NCBI GenBank assembly: GCA_001898145.1
Contig: MKSR01000017.1
Coordinates: 102,430-166,429 of the forward strand
Direction: 5' to 3'
Source of the DNA: Dyadobacter sp. 50-39
GTDB lineage: Bacteria > Bacteroidota > Bacteroidia > Cytophagales > Spirosomataceae
DNA: 64,000 nt
The position numbers and the translations under genes were made by a program. This document shows positions 25,920 to 35,857 of the stretch, in pieces (the first letter of the stretch is position 1; each line of letters starts with the position of its first letter). The notes beneath the pieces are model-generated. The model was given only the letters and a program-made list of their open reading frames with translations, did not search any database and was not told where the DNA came from.

Positions 25920-27665
25920 CTATGCATGTTCGCTTACTTCCGCAGCCGTCAATTTGAAATAAAAAGTACTTCCTGCGCCCACTTCGCTTTCAACGCCTAT
26001 TTCACCGCCCTGTGCTTCAATGAATTCCTTGCTGATAGCCAGCCCCAGGCCGGTTCCGGATTTCGGACTGCCCGGCACCTGAAAATACCGGTTGAATATC
26101 TTTTCCCGGTACTTTTTGTCGATCCCCTGCCCGTGATCTGTTACCGAAAAGCGTACCTGCTGGCCATGGGAGGCAATGGCAATGGTAATTTCTGTCCCCT
26201 CTCCCGAGTAGCGAATGGCATTGGTCAGAAAGTTAATGAGTACCCAGGCTGTTTTTTCAAGATCGGCCCTCACTGCCGGTAACCCGGGCTCTATTTGGGC
26301 AGCGAGGGCAACCTTTTTCTGATCGGCCTGGAACCGGACCGCGTCATGCGCATAATGCCAGATTTCCTCAGGCCGGGCCGTCTGGATGTTAAGTTGAATG
26401 TTGCCGGTTTCCACCTGCGACATATTCAAAAGCTCACCCGTTATTTTAAGCAGCCGCTCACTGTCTTCCCGGATCGACTCGATCAGCTGCGATTGCTCAT
26501 GGTTCACCGCTCCGATGCGCGGAGATTGGAGGAGGTCGAGGCTCATTTTAATAGACGATATCGGCGTTTTGAGCTCGTGGGAAACCGTAGCGATGAAGTT
26601 GGTCTTGGCGGAGTCAAGCTCTTTAAATGGGGTAATGTTTTTCAAAAGAATAACCTTGCCAATGCGGACGCGCTCCTTTTCTCCGGTTGGCAGGATGGTG
26701 ATGTCGATGACTTCCTTTTCAAAATAGCTTTCCTTATCATCCGCGTATATTTTAAGCAGATTGGCCTCTTTTTGCAATGCGGCCTCCCCGCTTCCGTTCG
26801 GGCCGGTCAGCGTCCGGATCAGGTCGTTTCTTTCCGAAAGCTCCTGAACCGACCGTCCTATCATTTCGCTCATAGACAAGCCGGTAATCTTGATCGCCTC
26901 CTGATTGGCAAACAGCACAATGCCCTTCTGATCGAGACTTATCACCGGCTCATGCATATTGTTGATCAGCGCTTCCGTTCTCTTTTTCTCGATTAACAGC
27001 CGTGCCAGATTGCTGTCGTCGTATTCTTCCAGTTTTTCGGCCATAGCATTGAACGACTGCCCGAGCTGGCCGAATTCGTCCCGGCGGTCGAAACGTACCC
27101 GGCGCGAGTAGTTCTTTGCGGCTATCTGCCGGATACTTTCGCTCAGCTCGGCAATAGGGTTGGCGATATTGCCGGGCAAGTTGACAAAAAGCGTGAGGGA
27201 AATGATCGTGCAGGCCGTAGCGGTGAGCACAATCCAGAGAATGGCCGTAGCAACCGTGCCATTCGCCACATCGTTTTTTGCCCTGATTGCCTCCATATTG
27301 ATTTTGACCAAACCGAGAATGTCCTTCCGAAGCAATGCCGGAAGCGTGTCGGGCCGCGCGCTGGTACCAAGCAGGTGGAAATGCTTCCTGATCTGCTCCG
27401 TCGCCTGCCCCTCACCGGGCTCGGTGAGATTGCCGAACTGCCTTTGCAGATTCTGCTCAAAGGACGCTCTCGCCGAAGGCCGTCCGATTTCATCCAGGGC
27501 CAGCATCATGTTTCTGGAACATTCCAGCGTATTGTAGTTATCGGCCAGGATGTTCGCTGTGTCGTCTTTGAGCTTGTACACATTTCGCGAGGCCACGAGC
27601 GATTGCAGCAGGATCAGCACAAACAGCAGCCCCAGGCTCAACCTCAATTTTGGTTTAATACTCAT
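25920..27665 (-). CDS. Sensor histidine kinase of the kdp operon (HAMP-PAS-HisKA-HATPase)
   Basis: 581 residues. Domains in order: membrane helix (~8-26), extracytoplasmic sensor region (~27-140), second helix (~143-167), HAMP (NPIAELSESIRQIAAKNYSRR), PAS (~235-350), HisKA with phospho-His in FIATVSHELKTPISS, and HATPase with LINFLTNAIRYS, DHGQGI and GTGLGLAIS. It is the last gene of the kdp operon, 19 bp after the kdpD-type gene. In E. coli the Kdp sensor and kinase are one protein; here the kinase half is separate and has gained its own periplasmic sensor, HAMP and PAS. The cognate response regulator is not next to it. Confidence 0.92.
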   Translation of the reverse strand: MSIKPKLRLSLGLLFVLILLQSLVASRNVYKLKDDTANILADNYNTLECSRNMMLALDEIGRPSARASFEQNLQRQFGNLTEPGEGQATEQIRKHFHLLGTSARPDTLPALLRKDILGLVKINMEAIRAKNDVANGTVATAILWIVLTATACTIISLTLFVNLPGNIANPIAELSESIRQIAAKNYSRRVRFDRRDEFGQLGQSFNAMAEKLEEYDDSNLARLLIEKKRTEALINNMHEPVISLDQKGIVLFANQEAIKITGLSMSEMIGRSVQELSERNDLIRTLTGPNGSGEAALQKEANLLKIYADDKESYFEKEVIDITILPTGEKERVRIGKVILLKNITPFKELDSAKTNFIATVSHELKTPISSIKMSLDLLQSPRIGAVNHEQSQLIESIREDSERLLKITGELLNMSQVETGNIQLNIQTARPEEIWHYAHDAVRFQADQKKVALAAQIEPGLPAVRADLEKTAWVLINFLTNAIRYSGEGTEITIAIASHGQQVRFSVTDHGQGIDKKYREKIFNRYFQVPGSPKSGTGLGLAISKEFIEAQGGEIGVESEVGAGSTFYFKLTAAEVSEHA

Positions 27666-27684
27666 TATTTGAAAGGGAAATGGC

Positions 27685-28809
27685 TCACGACAAAATGACC
27701 AGGTCGATGTCTGAGCTGGTTAACTTCTTCAAAAGATTGTTGAACAGGTTGGTCGCCATGATCACCCTGATCAGCGTGATATGCGGCTTGCCGATGCAAA
27801 TGGTGGTCACCTGCTTTTCTTCGGCCGTTTCGATGATCGCCCGGGATATGTTGGGGCTTGACACGCGCACGATCTCCGCCCCCATTTCGGTAGCCAGCTT
27901 GAAATTATTGATCAGGTGCCGCTGCTTGTCGAGCGGTATCCGGTCGCGGCTCTCCCGAGGCGTTTGGACATAGAGCAGCAGCCATTTACTGTTGTAATAG
28001 CTTGCCAGGCGGGCCGTCTTCCGGATCACGTGCTTGGCCGTCACCTCGTTGGAACTGATGCAGGCCAGAAATTTCTCCCGGCGCTGCGCGACCATTTTCG
28101 GCACTTCCGTATCCACCTTCCGCTCCACCTGGCTCGCCACCTCTTTCAATGCCAGCTCGCGCAGTTGCAGGATATGGTCGGACCTGAAGAAGTTCGTCAA
28201 TGCGGTCTGGATCTTGTCGGACCGGTATATTTTCCCTTCTTTCAGGCGTGTGATCAGTTCGTCGGCCGTAAGGTCTATATTCACCACCTCGTCGGCGGCC
28301 GCCAGCACGCTGTCGGGAATGCGCTCCCGCACCTCCACGCCGGTAATTTGCTTTATTTCTTCATTGAGGCTTTCGATATGCTGAATATTCACCGCACTGA
28401 TCACATTAATGCCTGCATCGAGGATTTCCATCACATCCTGCCAGCGCTTTTCATTTTTGCTGCCTTCGATATTGGTGTGGGCCAGTTCGTCGATGACCAC
28501 AATCTCCGGCCTGAGACCGATCACCGCCGGCATATCGAGCTCTTCCAGCTCCTTACCTTTGTAAAATAGCCGGCGCCTCGGGATCAGCGGCAACCCTTCC
28601 AGTAACTCGTGCGTTTCCTTCCGGTGATGGGTTTCGATGAAGCCGATCTTGACGTCTATCCCGTTTCGGAGCAAGGTATGCGCCTCCTGAAGCATGCGGT
28701 AAGTCTTGCCCACGCCTGCGCTCATCCCGATGTATATTTTAAACTTCCCCCTTCGGGATTTTTTGATCAATTCCAGGAAGTGTTGGGCATTGGGGCTGGT
28801 CTCTGACAT
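27685..28809 (-). CDS. kdpD: KdpD-type sensor protein lacking the kinase domain (KdpD N-terminal + USP domains)
   Basis: 374 residues from ATG 28809 (MSETSPNAQHF); a 15-residue upstream extension is unlikely. It starts with the KdpD domain: Walker-A-like YIGMSAGVGKTYRML, IGFIETHHRKET, and VVIDELAHTN. The second half is a universal-stress-protein-like domain (~225-370) with WLLLYVQTP and ICIGKPH. Membrane helices and the catalytic histidine kinase half of E. coli KdpD are absent. It is presumed to sense K+/ATP or c-di-AMP and to work with the kinase encoded 19 bp downstream; this is inference from family and context. Confidence 0.93.
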   Translation of the reverse strand: MSETSPNAQHFLELIKKSRRGKFKIYIGMSAGVGKTYRMLQEAHTLLRNGIDVKIGFIETHHRKETHELLEGLPLIPRRRLFYKGKELEELDMPAVIGLRPEIVVIDELAHTNIEGSKNEKRWQDVMEILDAGINVISAVNIQHIESLNEEIKQITGVEVRERIPDSVLAAADEVVNIDLTADELITRLKEGKIYRSDKIQTALTNFFRSDHILQLRELALKEVASQVERKVDTEVPKMVAQRREKFLACISSNEVTAKHVIRKTARLASYYNSKWLLLYVQTPRESRDRIPLDKQRHLINNFKLATEMGAEIVRVSSPNISRAIIETAEEKQVTTICIGKPHITLIRVIMATNLFNNLLKKLTSSDIDLVILS

Positions 28810-28910
28810 AGCGGATCCGGGTGGTGGGTGGGAAACCAACAGCCTTTCGGGCATTTACCCGAAAGGATTTGGCATGATAGCTGCTGCTGGCAGTATGATG
28901 TATTAATTTA

Positions 28911-29996
28911 CTAAAATGAAACGGCGAGTGAGGTGGTCAGGAAAGTATTGCTCTTGCCGAATGCGCCATCCCGTTCTGCGAAGACCGCATCCTTGCTTGA
29001 AAGCGTCCGGGCTTCAACCCGCCAGAGCACATTCGCCATCACCGCATAGTCCACATTGGCCGAGAAACCCCAGGTCTTAAAGCCTTCGGGCGTGCCGGTC
29101 GCAATGATTACGCCTTTCTCATCCTGAAAGTATTCCCCTCTCACCGCCACATTTACTTTTGAAGCCGGCGAATAACGGACAATCATCACCGGCACCAGCC
29201 AGCGGTTATAGCTGCTGCTACCCTTCTGCTTTTGCTCAGTACCATAGTCGAACCCTGCGGTAATGCCCCATTGGTCACTGACCTGAAAAACACCGTATAC
29301 ATTATGGTAATAACGCATTTGCCGCACGCTGTCAGGCTTATCGCTTCCGACGAAAGTGCTGTAATTGAGGGTCAATGCCGCCGAAGGTTTATAGGTAATT
29401 TGCGTACCAAATGCCGGGGTCGTGTTCCCGTCTACCCGCTGAATACGCTGCCATCCGTTCAAATACAGCGCTGCCAGGTACAATTTGCCGTCGTCCGTCG
29501 TATAGTTCAGCTTCGCGCCCGCTTCGAAATAGGGCGAGTTTTCTGCGACCAGGCTGCGGGTCAGCGTCCAGTTATCCTTGCCGATGGCGCTCTCAAATCC
29601 GATATGGGAAGGCATAATGCCCGCATCAAGCCAGAGATTGGCCTTTTTGGCCAGCTTGATCCCGGCATTGGCCTCGTAGATATTGCGCAGCACGCCCGGT
29701 TCGGCAGCATAATTGGCATTCATATAGGTACCCACAGCCAGCGCAAGATTCGCCCGCACGCGCTCGCTGGTATATGCGCCGCGGATGAATCCGAGGTTCA
29801 GGTTCACTTCGCCGGCACGGTTGAAATTGTACAGGAACGACGGGGTCGTGTTTTGCACAGGACGGTTAAAATCATGGTTATAGTAAGCTTCCAGGTACCC
29901 GCCGACCGAAAACGACGGCGTGGTACTGGTAGAATCCTGGGCCTGGGCGGTTTGGAAAAAGGCCAGCGCCGAGGCCATCAAGAGTAGTTTTTTCAT
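28911..29996 (-). CDS. Outer membrane porin of the kdp operon (OmpL/BBP2-like)
   Basis: 361 residues from ATG 29996 (MKKLLLMASALAFF). It has a clean signal peptide ending TAQAQDS, many amphipathic beta strands (VGGYLEAYYNHDFNRP, YFEAGAKLNYTTDDGKLYLAALYLNGWQRI, RYSPASKVNVAVRGEYFQDEKG) and a C-terminal Phe (TTSLAVSF). It resembles the putative OmpL-like beta-barrel porin-2 family often placed in Bacteroidota kdp loci. It presumably lets K+ cross the outer membrane when the medium is K+-poor. It lies between kdpC and the kdpD-type gene on the same strand. Confidence 0.88.
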   Translation of the reverse strand: MKKLLLMASALAFFQTAQAQDSTSTTPSFSVGGYLEAYYNHDFNRPVQNTTPSFLYNFNRAGEVNLNLGFIRGAYTSERVRANLALAVGTYMNANYAAEPGVLRNIYEANAGIKLAKKANLWLDAGIMPSHIGFESAIGKDNWTLTRSLVAENSPYFEAGAKLNYTTDDGKLYLAALYLNGWQRIQRVDGNTTPAFGTQITYKPSAALTLNYSTFVGSDKPDSVRQMRYYHNVYGVFQVSDQWGITAGFDYGTEQKQKGSSSYNRWLVPVMIVRYSPASKVNVAVRGEYFQDEKGVIIATGTPEGFKTWGFSANVDYAVMANVLWRVEARTLSSKDAVFAERDGAFGKSNTFLTTSLAVSF

Positions 29997-30041
29997 TGTA
30001 TCAAAAATTATAAAAGAACTGAAAGCTGCCAGCAACAGCAC

Positions 30042-30602
30042 TTATCTGAGCTGGTCGAGGGCCAGGTTCAACTTCAATACATTCACATGAGATGGACCGA
30101 AAAGCCCCAGCAAAGGTCCCTGTGTATGTTGTTCGACAAGACTGGCGACCGTTTTTTCCGAAATACCCCGTACTCTGGCAATACGTGCCGATTGCACCCG
30201 TGCGCCCGCCGGGGAAATATCGGGGTCGAGCCCACTGCCGCTGGCGGTCACCAGCTCCACAGGCACATCAGCTTCCTTCACTCCGGGATTATGCACCAAA
30301 AAAGTATCCAGTCGCGCCTTCACCGTTTGCAGGTACTCGGGATTGGACGCGCCTTTATTGCTGCCTGCACTACCCGCCGCATTGTAATCCACCGCCGAAG
30401 GACGCGAATTGAAGTATTTGTCTTCGGTAAACTGCTGCCCCACGTTGGCATAGTATCGCTTGCCATTCGAGGCTATTACTTCTCCTTTTCCCTGGTTAGG
30501 TGCAAGCTGGGCGATGGCCCAGACGATTGCCGGGTATACCACGCAAAAGAGCACCAGCGTGGCTGCGGTGAGCCTGATAGCAGGCAATAGGTTCGTTTTC
30601 AT
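30042..30602 (-). CDS. kdpC: Potassium-transporting ATPase subunit C
   Basis: 186 residues. One N-terminal membrane helix (LTAATLVLFCVVYPAIVWAIAQL), then a periplasmic domain with YFNSRPSAVDYNAAGSAGSN, the signature KdpC pattern, and LVTASGSGLDPDISPAGA. Function by family: assembly and stabilising subunit of the KdpFABC high-affinity K+ pump. It lies 49 bp after kdpB. Confidence 0.96.
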   Translation of the reverse strand: MKTNLLPAIRLTAATLVLFCVVYPAIVWAIAQLAPNQGKGEVIASNGKRYYANVGQQFTEDKYFNSRPSAVDYNAAGSAGSNKGASNPEYLQTVKARLDTFLVHNPGVKEADVPVELVTASGSGLDPDISPAGARVQSARIARVRGISEKTVASLVEQHTQGPLLGLFGPSHVNVLKLNLALDQLR

Positions 30603-30651
30603 TGTTTTAATGTCTGATGTTGTGAAATGCGACCGCTGTTCCGGCCGGCTG

Positions 30652-32691
30652 TTAAATCCAGTTGCTGACCACCATGTCGATGAGCTTGATACCGATGAAA
30701 GGGATCAAAACCCCGCCCAGTCCGTAGATCAGCAGGTTCCTGCGCAACAATGCACTTGCACCGATGGGTGTGTATTTCACCCCTTTGAGCGCCAGCGGGA
30801 TCAGGATCGGGATGATCACCGCATTGAAGATGATCGCCGACAGGATCGCGCTCTCAGGACTGCTCAGGCGCATGATATTCAATCCCTGCAATGCCGGAAT
30901 GCTGGCGATGAAGAGTGCGGGGATAATCGCGAAATACTTGGCCACGTCATTGGCGATCGAAAAGGTAGTCAGTGTACCACGGGTCATCAGCAGCTGCTTC
31001 CCGATTTCAACGATTTCGATCAGTTTGGTAGGGTCGTTGTCCAGGTCCACCATGTTACCGGCTTCCTTGGCGGCCTGTGTACCGCTGTTCATCGCCACAC
31101 CCACATCGGCCTGCGCCAATGCCGGTGCATCATTGGTACCGTCGCCCATCATCGCTACGAGCCGCCCTCCCTCCTGCTCTTTTTTGATATAATTCATTTT
31201 ATCCTCAGGTTTGGCTTCGGCGATAAAATCATCTACCCCGGCTTTCTCGGCGATGAACCGGGCAGTAAGCGGGTTGTCGCCGGTAACCATCACCGTTTTG
31301 ACGCCCATCTTGCGCAGGCGCCCGAAACGTTCGCTGATCCCCGTTTTGATAATATCCTGCAACTCGATCACCCCTATCACCCGCTCGTTTTCGGAAACCA
31401 CCAGCGGCGTTCCGCCATTGCCGGATATTTCCTTCACCTTCGATTCAATTTCCTCAGGGAACCTGTTACCAGCTCCTTCGGTCAATTTGCGGATCGAATC
31501 AAATGCGCCTTTACGGATACGGGTTTCGCCGAAGTCGACGCCCGAGCTGCGCGTTTCTGCGGTAAACTCGATAAACCTCGGGTTGCTGAGCTGATAGCTC
31601 GAAGGCGTGGCATGGGCCAGTTCGAGGATGGATTTACCCTCAGGCGTCTCGTCGGCCATGGAACTCAGCGCAGCGGATTTGATAAAATGCGCATCGGTGA
31701 TGCCTTTGGCCGGGTAAAAATGGGTCGCTTTACGGTTACCGATCGTGATCGTACCGGTTTTATCCAGCAGCAGCACATCCACGTCCCCTGCCGTTTCCAC
31801 CGCCTTACCCGACTTGGTGATCACATTCGCCCGCAGCGCGCGGTCCATTCCCGCAATCCCGATTGCCGACAGCAAACCACCGATCGTGGTGGGGATCAGG
31901 CACACGAAGAGCGAAATGAATGCCGCGATCGTGATCGGCGTGTTGGCGTAGGCGGCAAATGGCTGCAGGGTGGTACACACGATGATGAACACGAGTGTGA
32001 AGCCGGCCAGCAGGATGGTCAATGCGATCTCGTTAGGCGTTTTCTGGCGCGTGGCACCTTCCACGAGCGCGATCATTTTGTCTAGAAAACTCTCGCCCGG
32101 AGCGGTGGTCACGCGCACTTTAATGCGGTCGGAAAGCACTTTGGTCCCGCCCGTGACGCTGCTTTTATCACCGCCTGCTTCACGGATCACGGGAGCGGAC
32201 TCACCCGTGATCGCACTTTCGTCGATCGTAGCGAGGCCCTCGATGATCTCACCGTCCATCGGGATGTTGTCGCCTGCCTCACAGATGAACACATCGCCCT
32301 TTTTCATTTGTGCGGACATGACTTCCCGCGTGGGCACGTCGAATCCCTGCACGTGCGTAGTCACCAGCCTGGCGCGGGTTTCCTCGCGCGTTTTGCGAAG
32401 GCTATCCGCCTGCGCCTTACCTCTTGCCTCGGCAATAGCTTCGGCGAAATTGGCGAAAAGCAACGTGGCGAAAAGGATCAGGAAAACGGTGAAGTTGTAG
32501 CCAAAAGAACCCTGGGACTTTTCGCCAGCCAGTATCCAGAGGCTGACAAAGAGCATAACAACCGTTCCGATCTCGACCGTAAACATGACCGGGTTGCGGA
32601 ACAGCAGGCGGGGGTTGAGTTTCACGAACGATTGTTTGATCGCTTCGTTCACAAGCTCCTTTTGAAATAAGGATGCAGTTTGATTTTTCAT
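30652..32691 (-). CDS. kdpB: Potassium-transporting ATPase subunit B (P-type ATPase)
   Basis: 679 residues, the usual KdpB length. Actuator motif TGES (about 162-165), phosphorylation motif DKTGT with the catalytic Asp310, GDGTND in the hinge ([18 protein letters not shown]), and [15 protein letters not shown] in the membrane region. It hydrolyses ATP and couples this to K+ import through KdpA. It starts 12 bp after the kdpA stop. Confidence 0.97.
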   Translation of the reverse strand: MKNQTASLFQKELVNEAIKQSFVKLNPRLLFRNPVMFTVEIGTVVMLFVSLWILAGEKSQGSFGYNFTVFLILFATLLFANFAEAIAEARGKAQADSLRKTREETRARLVTTHVQGFDVPTREVMSAQMKKGDVFICEAGDNIPMDGEIIEGLATIDESAITGESAPVIREAGGDKSSVTGGTKVLSDRIKVRVTTAPGESFLDKMIALVEGATRQKTPNEIALTILLAGFTLVFIIVCTTLQPFAAYANTPITIAAFISLFVCLIPTTIGGLLSAIGIAGMDRALRANVITKSGKAVETAGDVDVLLLDKTGTITIGNRKATHFYPAKGITDAHFIKSAALSSMADETPEGKSILELAHATPSSYQLSNPRFIEFTAETRSSGVDFGETRIRKGAFDSIRKLTEGAGNRFPEEIESKVKEISGNGGTPLVVSENERVIGVIELQDIIKTGISERFGRLRKMGVKTVMVTGDNPLTARFIAEKAGVDDFIAEAKPEDKMNYIKKEQEGGRLVAMMGDGTNDAPALAQADVGVAMNSGTQAAKEAGNMVDLDNDPTKLIEIVEIGKQLLMTRGTLTTFSIANDVAKYFAIIPALFIASIPALQGLNIMRLSSPESAILSAIIFNAVIIPILIPLALKGVKYTPIGASALLRRNLLIYGLGGVLIPFIGIKLIDMVVSNWI

Positions 32692-32703
32692 TTCAATGGG
32701 ATA

Positions 32704-34392
32704 TTACAGCATGGAGAAATATTCGGCGATGGGGCCGAGTGTGAGCACCGGGAAGAAAGAAAGGGCTGCAATGATGACAATCACGGCAAGGACCATCACC
32801 CCGAAGGTGGCAGAGTCGGTAGGCAGCGTTCCAGCACTTTCCGGAACGAATTTCTTCTTTGCCAACAGGCCCGCAATCGCTACCGGGCCGATAATGGGCA
32901 GGTAACGCGATAGGATCAGCACAATGCCGGTGGTAATGTTCCACCACGGGTTATTGTCGCCCAACCCTTCGAAACCACTGCCGTTATTGGCGGCCGAGGA
33001 AGTGTATTCGTACAACATTTCGCTGAAACCGTGGAAGCCGGGATTGTTCAGGCTTCCCGAGGTAATTTCCGGAAATGCAGCTGCGAGAGCGGTGCCTGCC
33101 AGGATCAGCAGCGGGTGCAACAGCGCTACGATCATGGCAATCTTCATTTCACGCGCCTCGATTTTCTTACCAAACAGCTCCGGCGTGCGTCCGACCATCA
33201 GCCCGCTGATAAACACCGCCAGGATAATGAATATGAAGAAGTTGAGAATACCCACGCCGCAGCCGCCGTAGAACGCATTGGTCATCATAGCGAGCAGCTG
33301 CGTCATGCCGGAGAGCGGCATTCCGCTGTCGTGCATCGAGTTCACCGACCCTGTGGAAATGACGGTGGTGGCTATACTCCAGAACGCGGAGGCCGCACTA
33401 CCGAAGCGCACTTCCTTGCCTTCCATAGCCCCGGAAGAAATGTCAACGCCCATTTTACCGAGCGCCGGGTTGCCATTGATTTCCCATACCATCGTCGGAA
33501 TCACCAGCAGCAGAAAACCTGCCGTCATGACGCCGAACACCATCCAGCCGAATTTCTTTCGTTTCAGGAAATACCCGAACGAGAAGATCATCGCCAGCGG
33601 AATAATCAGCTGAGAGAACATTTCCAGCATGTTGGTAAAATAGTTCGGGTTTTCGAGCGGATGGGCCGAGTTGGTCCCATAAAAGCCTCCGCCATTGGTA
33701 CCGAGGTGCTTGATGGCCACAAAACTTGCAACAGGCCCGGTCGAAACCTGTACGGTATCACCCTGCATACTGATCATCGTATCCTTTCCATTGAAGGTCA
33801 TCGGCGTACCATTGAATGCCAGAACCGAGCCTACGACAATTGACAATGGTAACAATATCCTGGTGCACGATTTCACCAGCAGCGCCCAGAAGTTGTCTAG
33901 TTTTTCGGTAGTACGGTTCTTCAATGCAATAAAAATGATCGCCGCCGCTGCCATTCCCGTACCGGCGCTCACGAATTGAAGGAACATCAAAAACAACTGC
34001 GAAAGATAACTCACGCCGCTTTCGCCGGAGTAATGCTGCAGGTTGCAGTTGACCATGAATGAAATGCCGGTATTGAATGCAAGATCCGCCGTCTGGTCGG
34101 GGTTCGCGTCGGGGTTGAGCGGCAACCAGCTTTGGTTCATCAAAACAAAGATGGCCAGCAGGTACCATACTACATTAACCGTCAGCAATGCATACATATG
34201 CTGCTTCCAGTTCATTTCGCGTTTTTCGTCGATGCCGCTTACCTTGTAGAGCAGCTTGTCGAGCCGATTCAAAACCGGGTCGGGCAGCGTCTTTTCCCCT
34301 GCATAAACTTTGGCGATGTAGGATCCGAATGGGATTGCCAACACGATCGTGATAGCAAACATGGCAATGACGCCTATTAATTCAGTATTCAT
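32704..34392 (-). CDS. kdpA: Potassium-transporting ATPase subunit A
   Basis: 562 residues with about ten membrane segments. The four pore-loop selectivity segments of KdpA are visible: NLQHYSGESGVSYLSQ, GTNGGGFYGTNSAHPLENP, FYGGCGVGILNF and YEYTSSAANNGSGFEG. Channel-like K+-binding subunit of KdpFABC in the inner membrane. It is 50 bp downstream of kdpF. Confidence 0.97.
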   Translation of the reverse strand: MNTELIGVIAMFAITIVLAIPFGSYIAKVYAGEKTLPDPVLNRLDKLLYKVSGIDEKREMNWKQHMYALLTVNVVWYLLAIFVLMNQSWLPLNPDANPDQTADLAFNTGISFMVNCNLQHYSGESGVSYLSQLFLMFLQFVSAGTGMAAAAIIFIALKNRTTEKLDNFWALLVKSCTRILLPLSIVVGSVLAFNGTPMTFNGKDTMISMQGDTVQVSTGPVASFVAIKHLGTNGGGFYGTNSAHPLENPNYFTNMLEMFSQLIIPLAMIFSFGYFLKRKKFGWMVFGVMTAGFLLLVIPTMVWEINGNPALGKMGVDISSGAMEGKEVRFGSAASAFWSIATTVISTGSVNSMHDSGMPLSGMTQLLAMMTNAFYGGCGVGILNFFIFIILAVFISGLMVGRTPELFGKKIEAREMKIAMIVALLHPLLILAGTALAAAFPEITSGSLNNPGFHGFSEMLYEYTSSAANNGSGFEGLGDNNPWWNITTGIVLILSRYLPIIGPVAIAGLLAKKKFVPESAGTLPTDSATFGVMVLAVIVIIAALSFFPVLTLGPIAEYFSML

Positions 34393-34442
34393 TTATTTCA
34401 GATTTAGTCCGGCTGCGGCCGTATATGCCACCGCCGGTCAGG

Positions 34443-34520
34443 TTAAAATTTTTCAGGTTTGACCAGTACATAGCACATGTACACAAACACGAGAATCGCA
34501 ACTATGAATAGCGCCGCCAT
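34443..34520 (-). CDS. kdpF: Potassium-transporting ATPase subunit F (25 aa)
   Basis: A 25-residue peptide from ATG 34520. A single membrane helix (LFIVAILVFVYMCYVLV) ends in the KdpF-typical tail KPEKF. KdpF peptides are about 25-30 residues and stabilise the KdpABC complex. It lies directly upstream of kdpA, and its ATG is 2 bp after the stop codon of another micro-ORF, so the two are translationally coupled. Confidence 0.9.
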   Translation of the reverse strand: MAALFIVAILVFVYMCYVLVKPEKF

Positions 34521-34522
34521 AA

Positions 34523-34606
34523 TCAGATTTTCTCAAAGTAGTTGACCGAATAGTAAAAAACCGCAAAGCATAGAAGCCCCGCAGAAATCAAGAGGATTGC
34601 TAACAT
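34523..34606 (-). CDS. 27-aa membrane micro-protein upstream of kdpF
   Basis: From ATG 34606 the ORF encodes 27 residues: one hydrophobic helix (LAILLISAGLLCFAVFYYSV) ending NYFEKI. An in-frame ATG at 34639 would give 38 residues. It ends 2 bp before the kdpF ATG (TGA-TT-ATG). Size, single helix and short charged tail (FEKI against PEKF in kdpF) make it look like a second KdpF-like subunit or a leader peptide. It is seen directly, but the function is inferred. Confidence 0.6.
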   Translation of the reverse strand: MLAILLISAGLLCFAVFYYSVNYFEKI

Positions 34607-34765
34607 GATCAGAATGGATTGAGTGAGTATTAAAAGCATTTCAGATTTCCATTAAATGGATTGCTGTATGCTTTTACCAAGCCTGTGCCCGGCGGAGGTA
34701 CAAGCGATCAACCTATTGATTTTTAAGAACATAGCTATCAATCAATAAACCCGGCATGTTTTAAA

Positions 34766-34802
34766 CCCTATCAAAATGATAGGGTCCGGTATCAAATTGA
34801 TA
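34766..34802. promoter_or_regulatory. Tandem dyad operators upstream of the kdp operon
   Basis: Two inverted repeats of form TATCA-N3-TGATA: 34766-34784 (extended by CCC/GGG to 8-bp arms) and 34790-34802. Their centres are 21 bp apart, two helical turns. A weaker relative (TATCA-atc-AATAA) starts at 34736. They lie between the divergent kdp operon and the 34952 gene. The rest of the gap 34607-34951 shows no further gene. Confidence 0.6.
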
Positions 34803-34951
34803 TAATGCCAATTGCGTGGGGCTGGAAAGTGAACGGGCGCTGGTTGCGTGCGCCACTGAACCTTCCACAAGCGCCGCATCCGGCATGCTCATCCGACTGG
34901 CACGGCTTTTAGAAGCATTGCTTTCTGAATCAAAATCATCTTACGGATTGT

Positions 34952-35677
34952 ATGAGAATACTTTATAGGATTATCCTGGCTTTTGTTTTGCACCTTTCGT
35001 TTTACGGATTTGCAGCGGCACAGCTGACGGTGTTCAACGTGCCGTCCTCGGAAATCACCGATCGCGGGCGGATCAGCTTTCAGCAGCAATTTGAAATCGG
35101 TGACCAGGTAGAGTCTTCGACGACCGCTACCTATGGTTTGGGCAAGAACTGGGAAATAGGCCTGAATCTTCTGAACCTGGATTACGGGCTGTCGAGCCAT
35201 CGCTTTGAATTCAACGACCTAGCCGACTCCATTCCTTATGCGCCCCTGCTCATGGCCAATGCACAAAAAGTATTCGATCTGACCAACCACCTCTCGATAG
35301 GCCTGGGCGCCATAGCCGGGACAAATCTTTCGGGACACAACCACCCGGGGTTTAGCTACTATACCTATTCCAATTTGCTCTTCGAGGCCGGTGCGGCCGA
35401 TCAGTACAAATTTGCGGCCGGCGCCTACGCGGGAAACCATCATTTTCTGGGCAAGGGACCCGTAGCGGGGTTTCAGGGCGGCCTGGATGCTGGGATATGG
35501 TATGAAAAACTGCACTTTCTGGCCGACTGGATATCCGGTAACCATCCCAAGGGCCGCCTCAGCCTCGGCGTGAGCATTTACATTACCAAACAACTCCCCT
35601 TATCGCTGGGCTGGCAACGCAGCAATGAAGACGGGTCCCAGGCCGGCGTCATCCAGTTGACGGTACTGCCGAAGTGA
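34952..35677 (+). CDS. Predicted outer membrane/secreted beta-strand protein
   Basis: 241 residues. A signal peptide (LAFVLHLSFYGFAAAQ) is followed by alternating strands (RISFQQQFEIGDQVESSTTATYGLGKNWEIGLNLLNL, GGLDAGIWYEKLHFLADW, LSLGVSIYITKQLPLSLGWQRS). This fits a small outer membrane barrel of 8-12 strands, although it ends in Lys rather than Phe. No family is recognised. It is divergent from kdp across the dyad operators, so it may share regulation with it. Confidence 0.65.
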   Translation: MRILYRIILAFVLHLSFYGFAAAQLTVFNVPSSEITDRGRISFQQQFEIGDQVESSTTATYGLGKNWEIGLNLLNLDYGLSSHRFEFNDLADSIPYAPLLMANAQKVFDLTNHLSIGLGAIAGTNLSGHNHPGFSYYTYSNLLFEAGAADQYKFAAGAYAGNHHFLGKGPVAGFQGGLDAGIWYEKLHFLADWISGNHPKGRLSLGVSIYITKQLPLSLGWQRSNEDGSQAGVIQLTVLPK

Positions 35678-35857
35678 GTTTAACCGCGGCATAATTACTT
35701 TCCTGTGAAGGGATTGCCGGTCGGGAATAAATGGGTACTTTCGCTATGACGGGTTCAGCAAGGCCAAGAGCGGACTAATATAATAAGTAAGTCCTTAACT
35801 TTCAGCCGGATCGGGCCTCACGACGCACCCATACTTAGAACTCAACCGCCCAACACA

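Noticed and set aside
34680-34720. Sigma-54-like promoter (GGGCAC...TTGG on the minus strand) before kdp
   Set aside because: Spacing between the two boxes is one base short and the -12 GC is missing.
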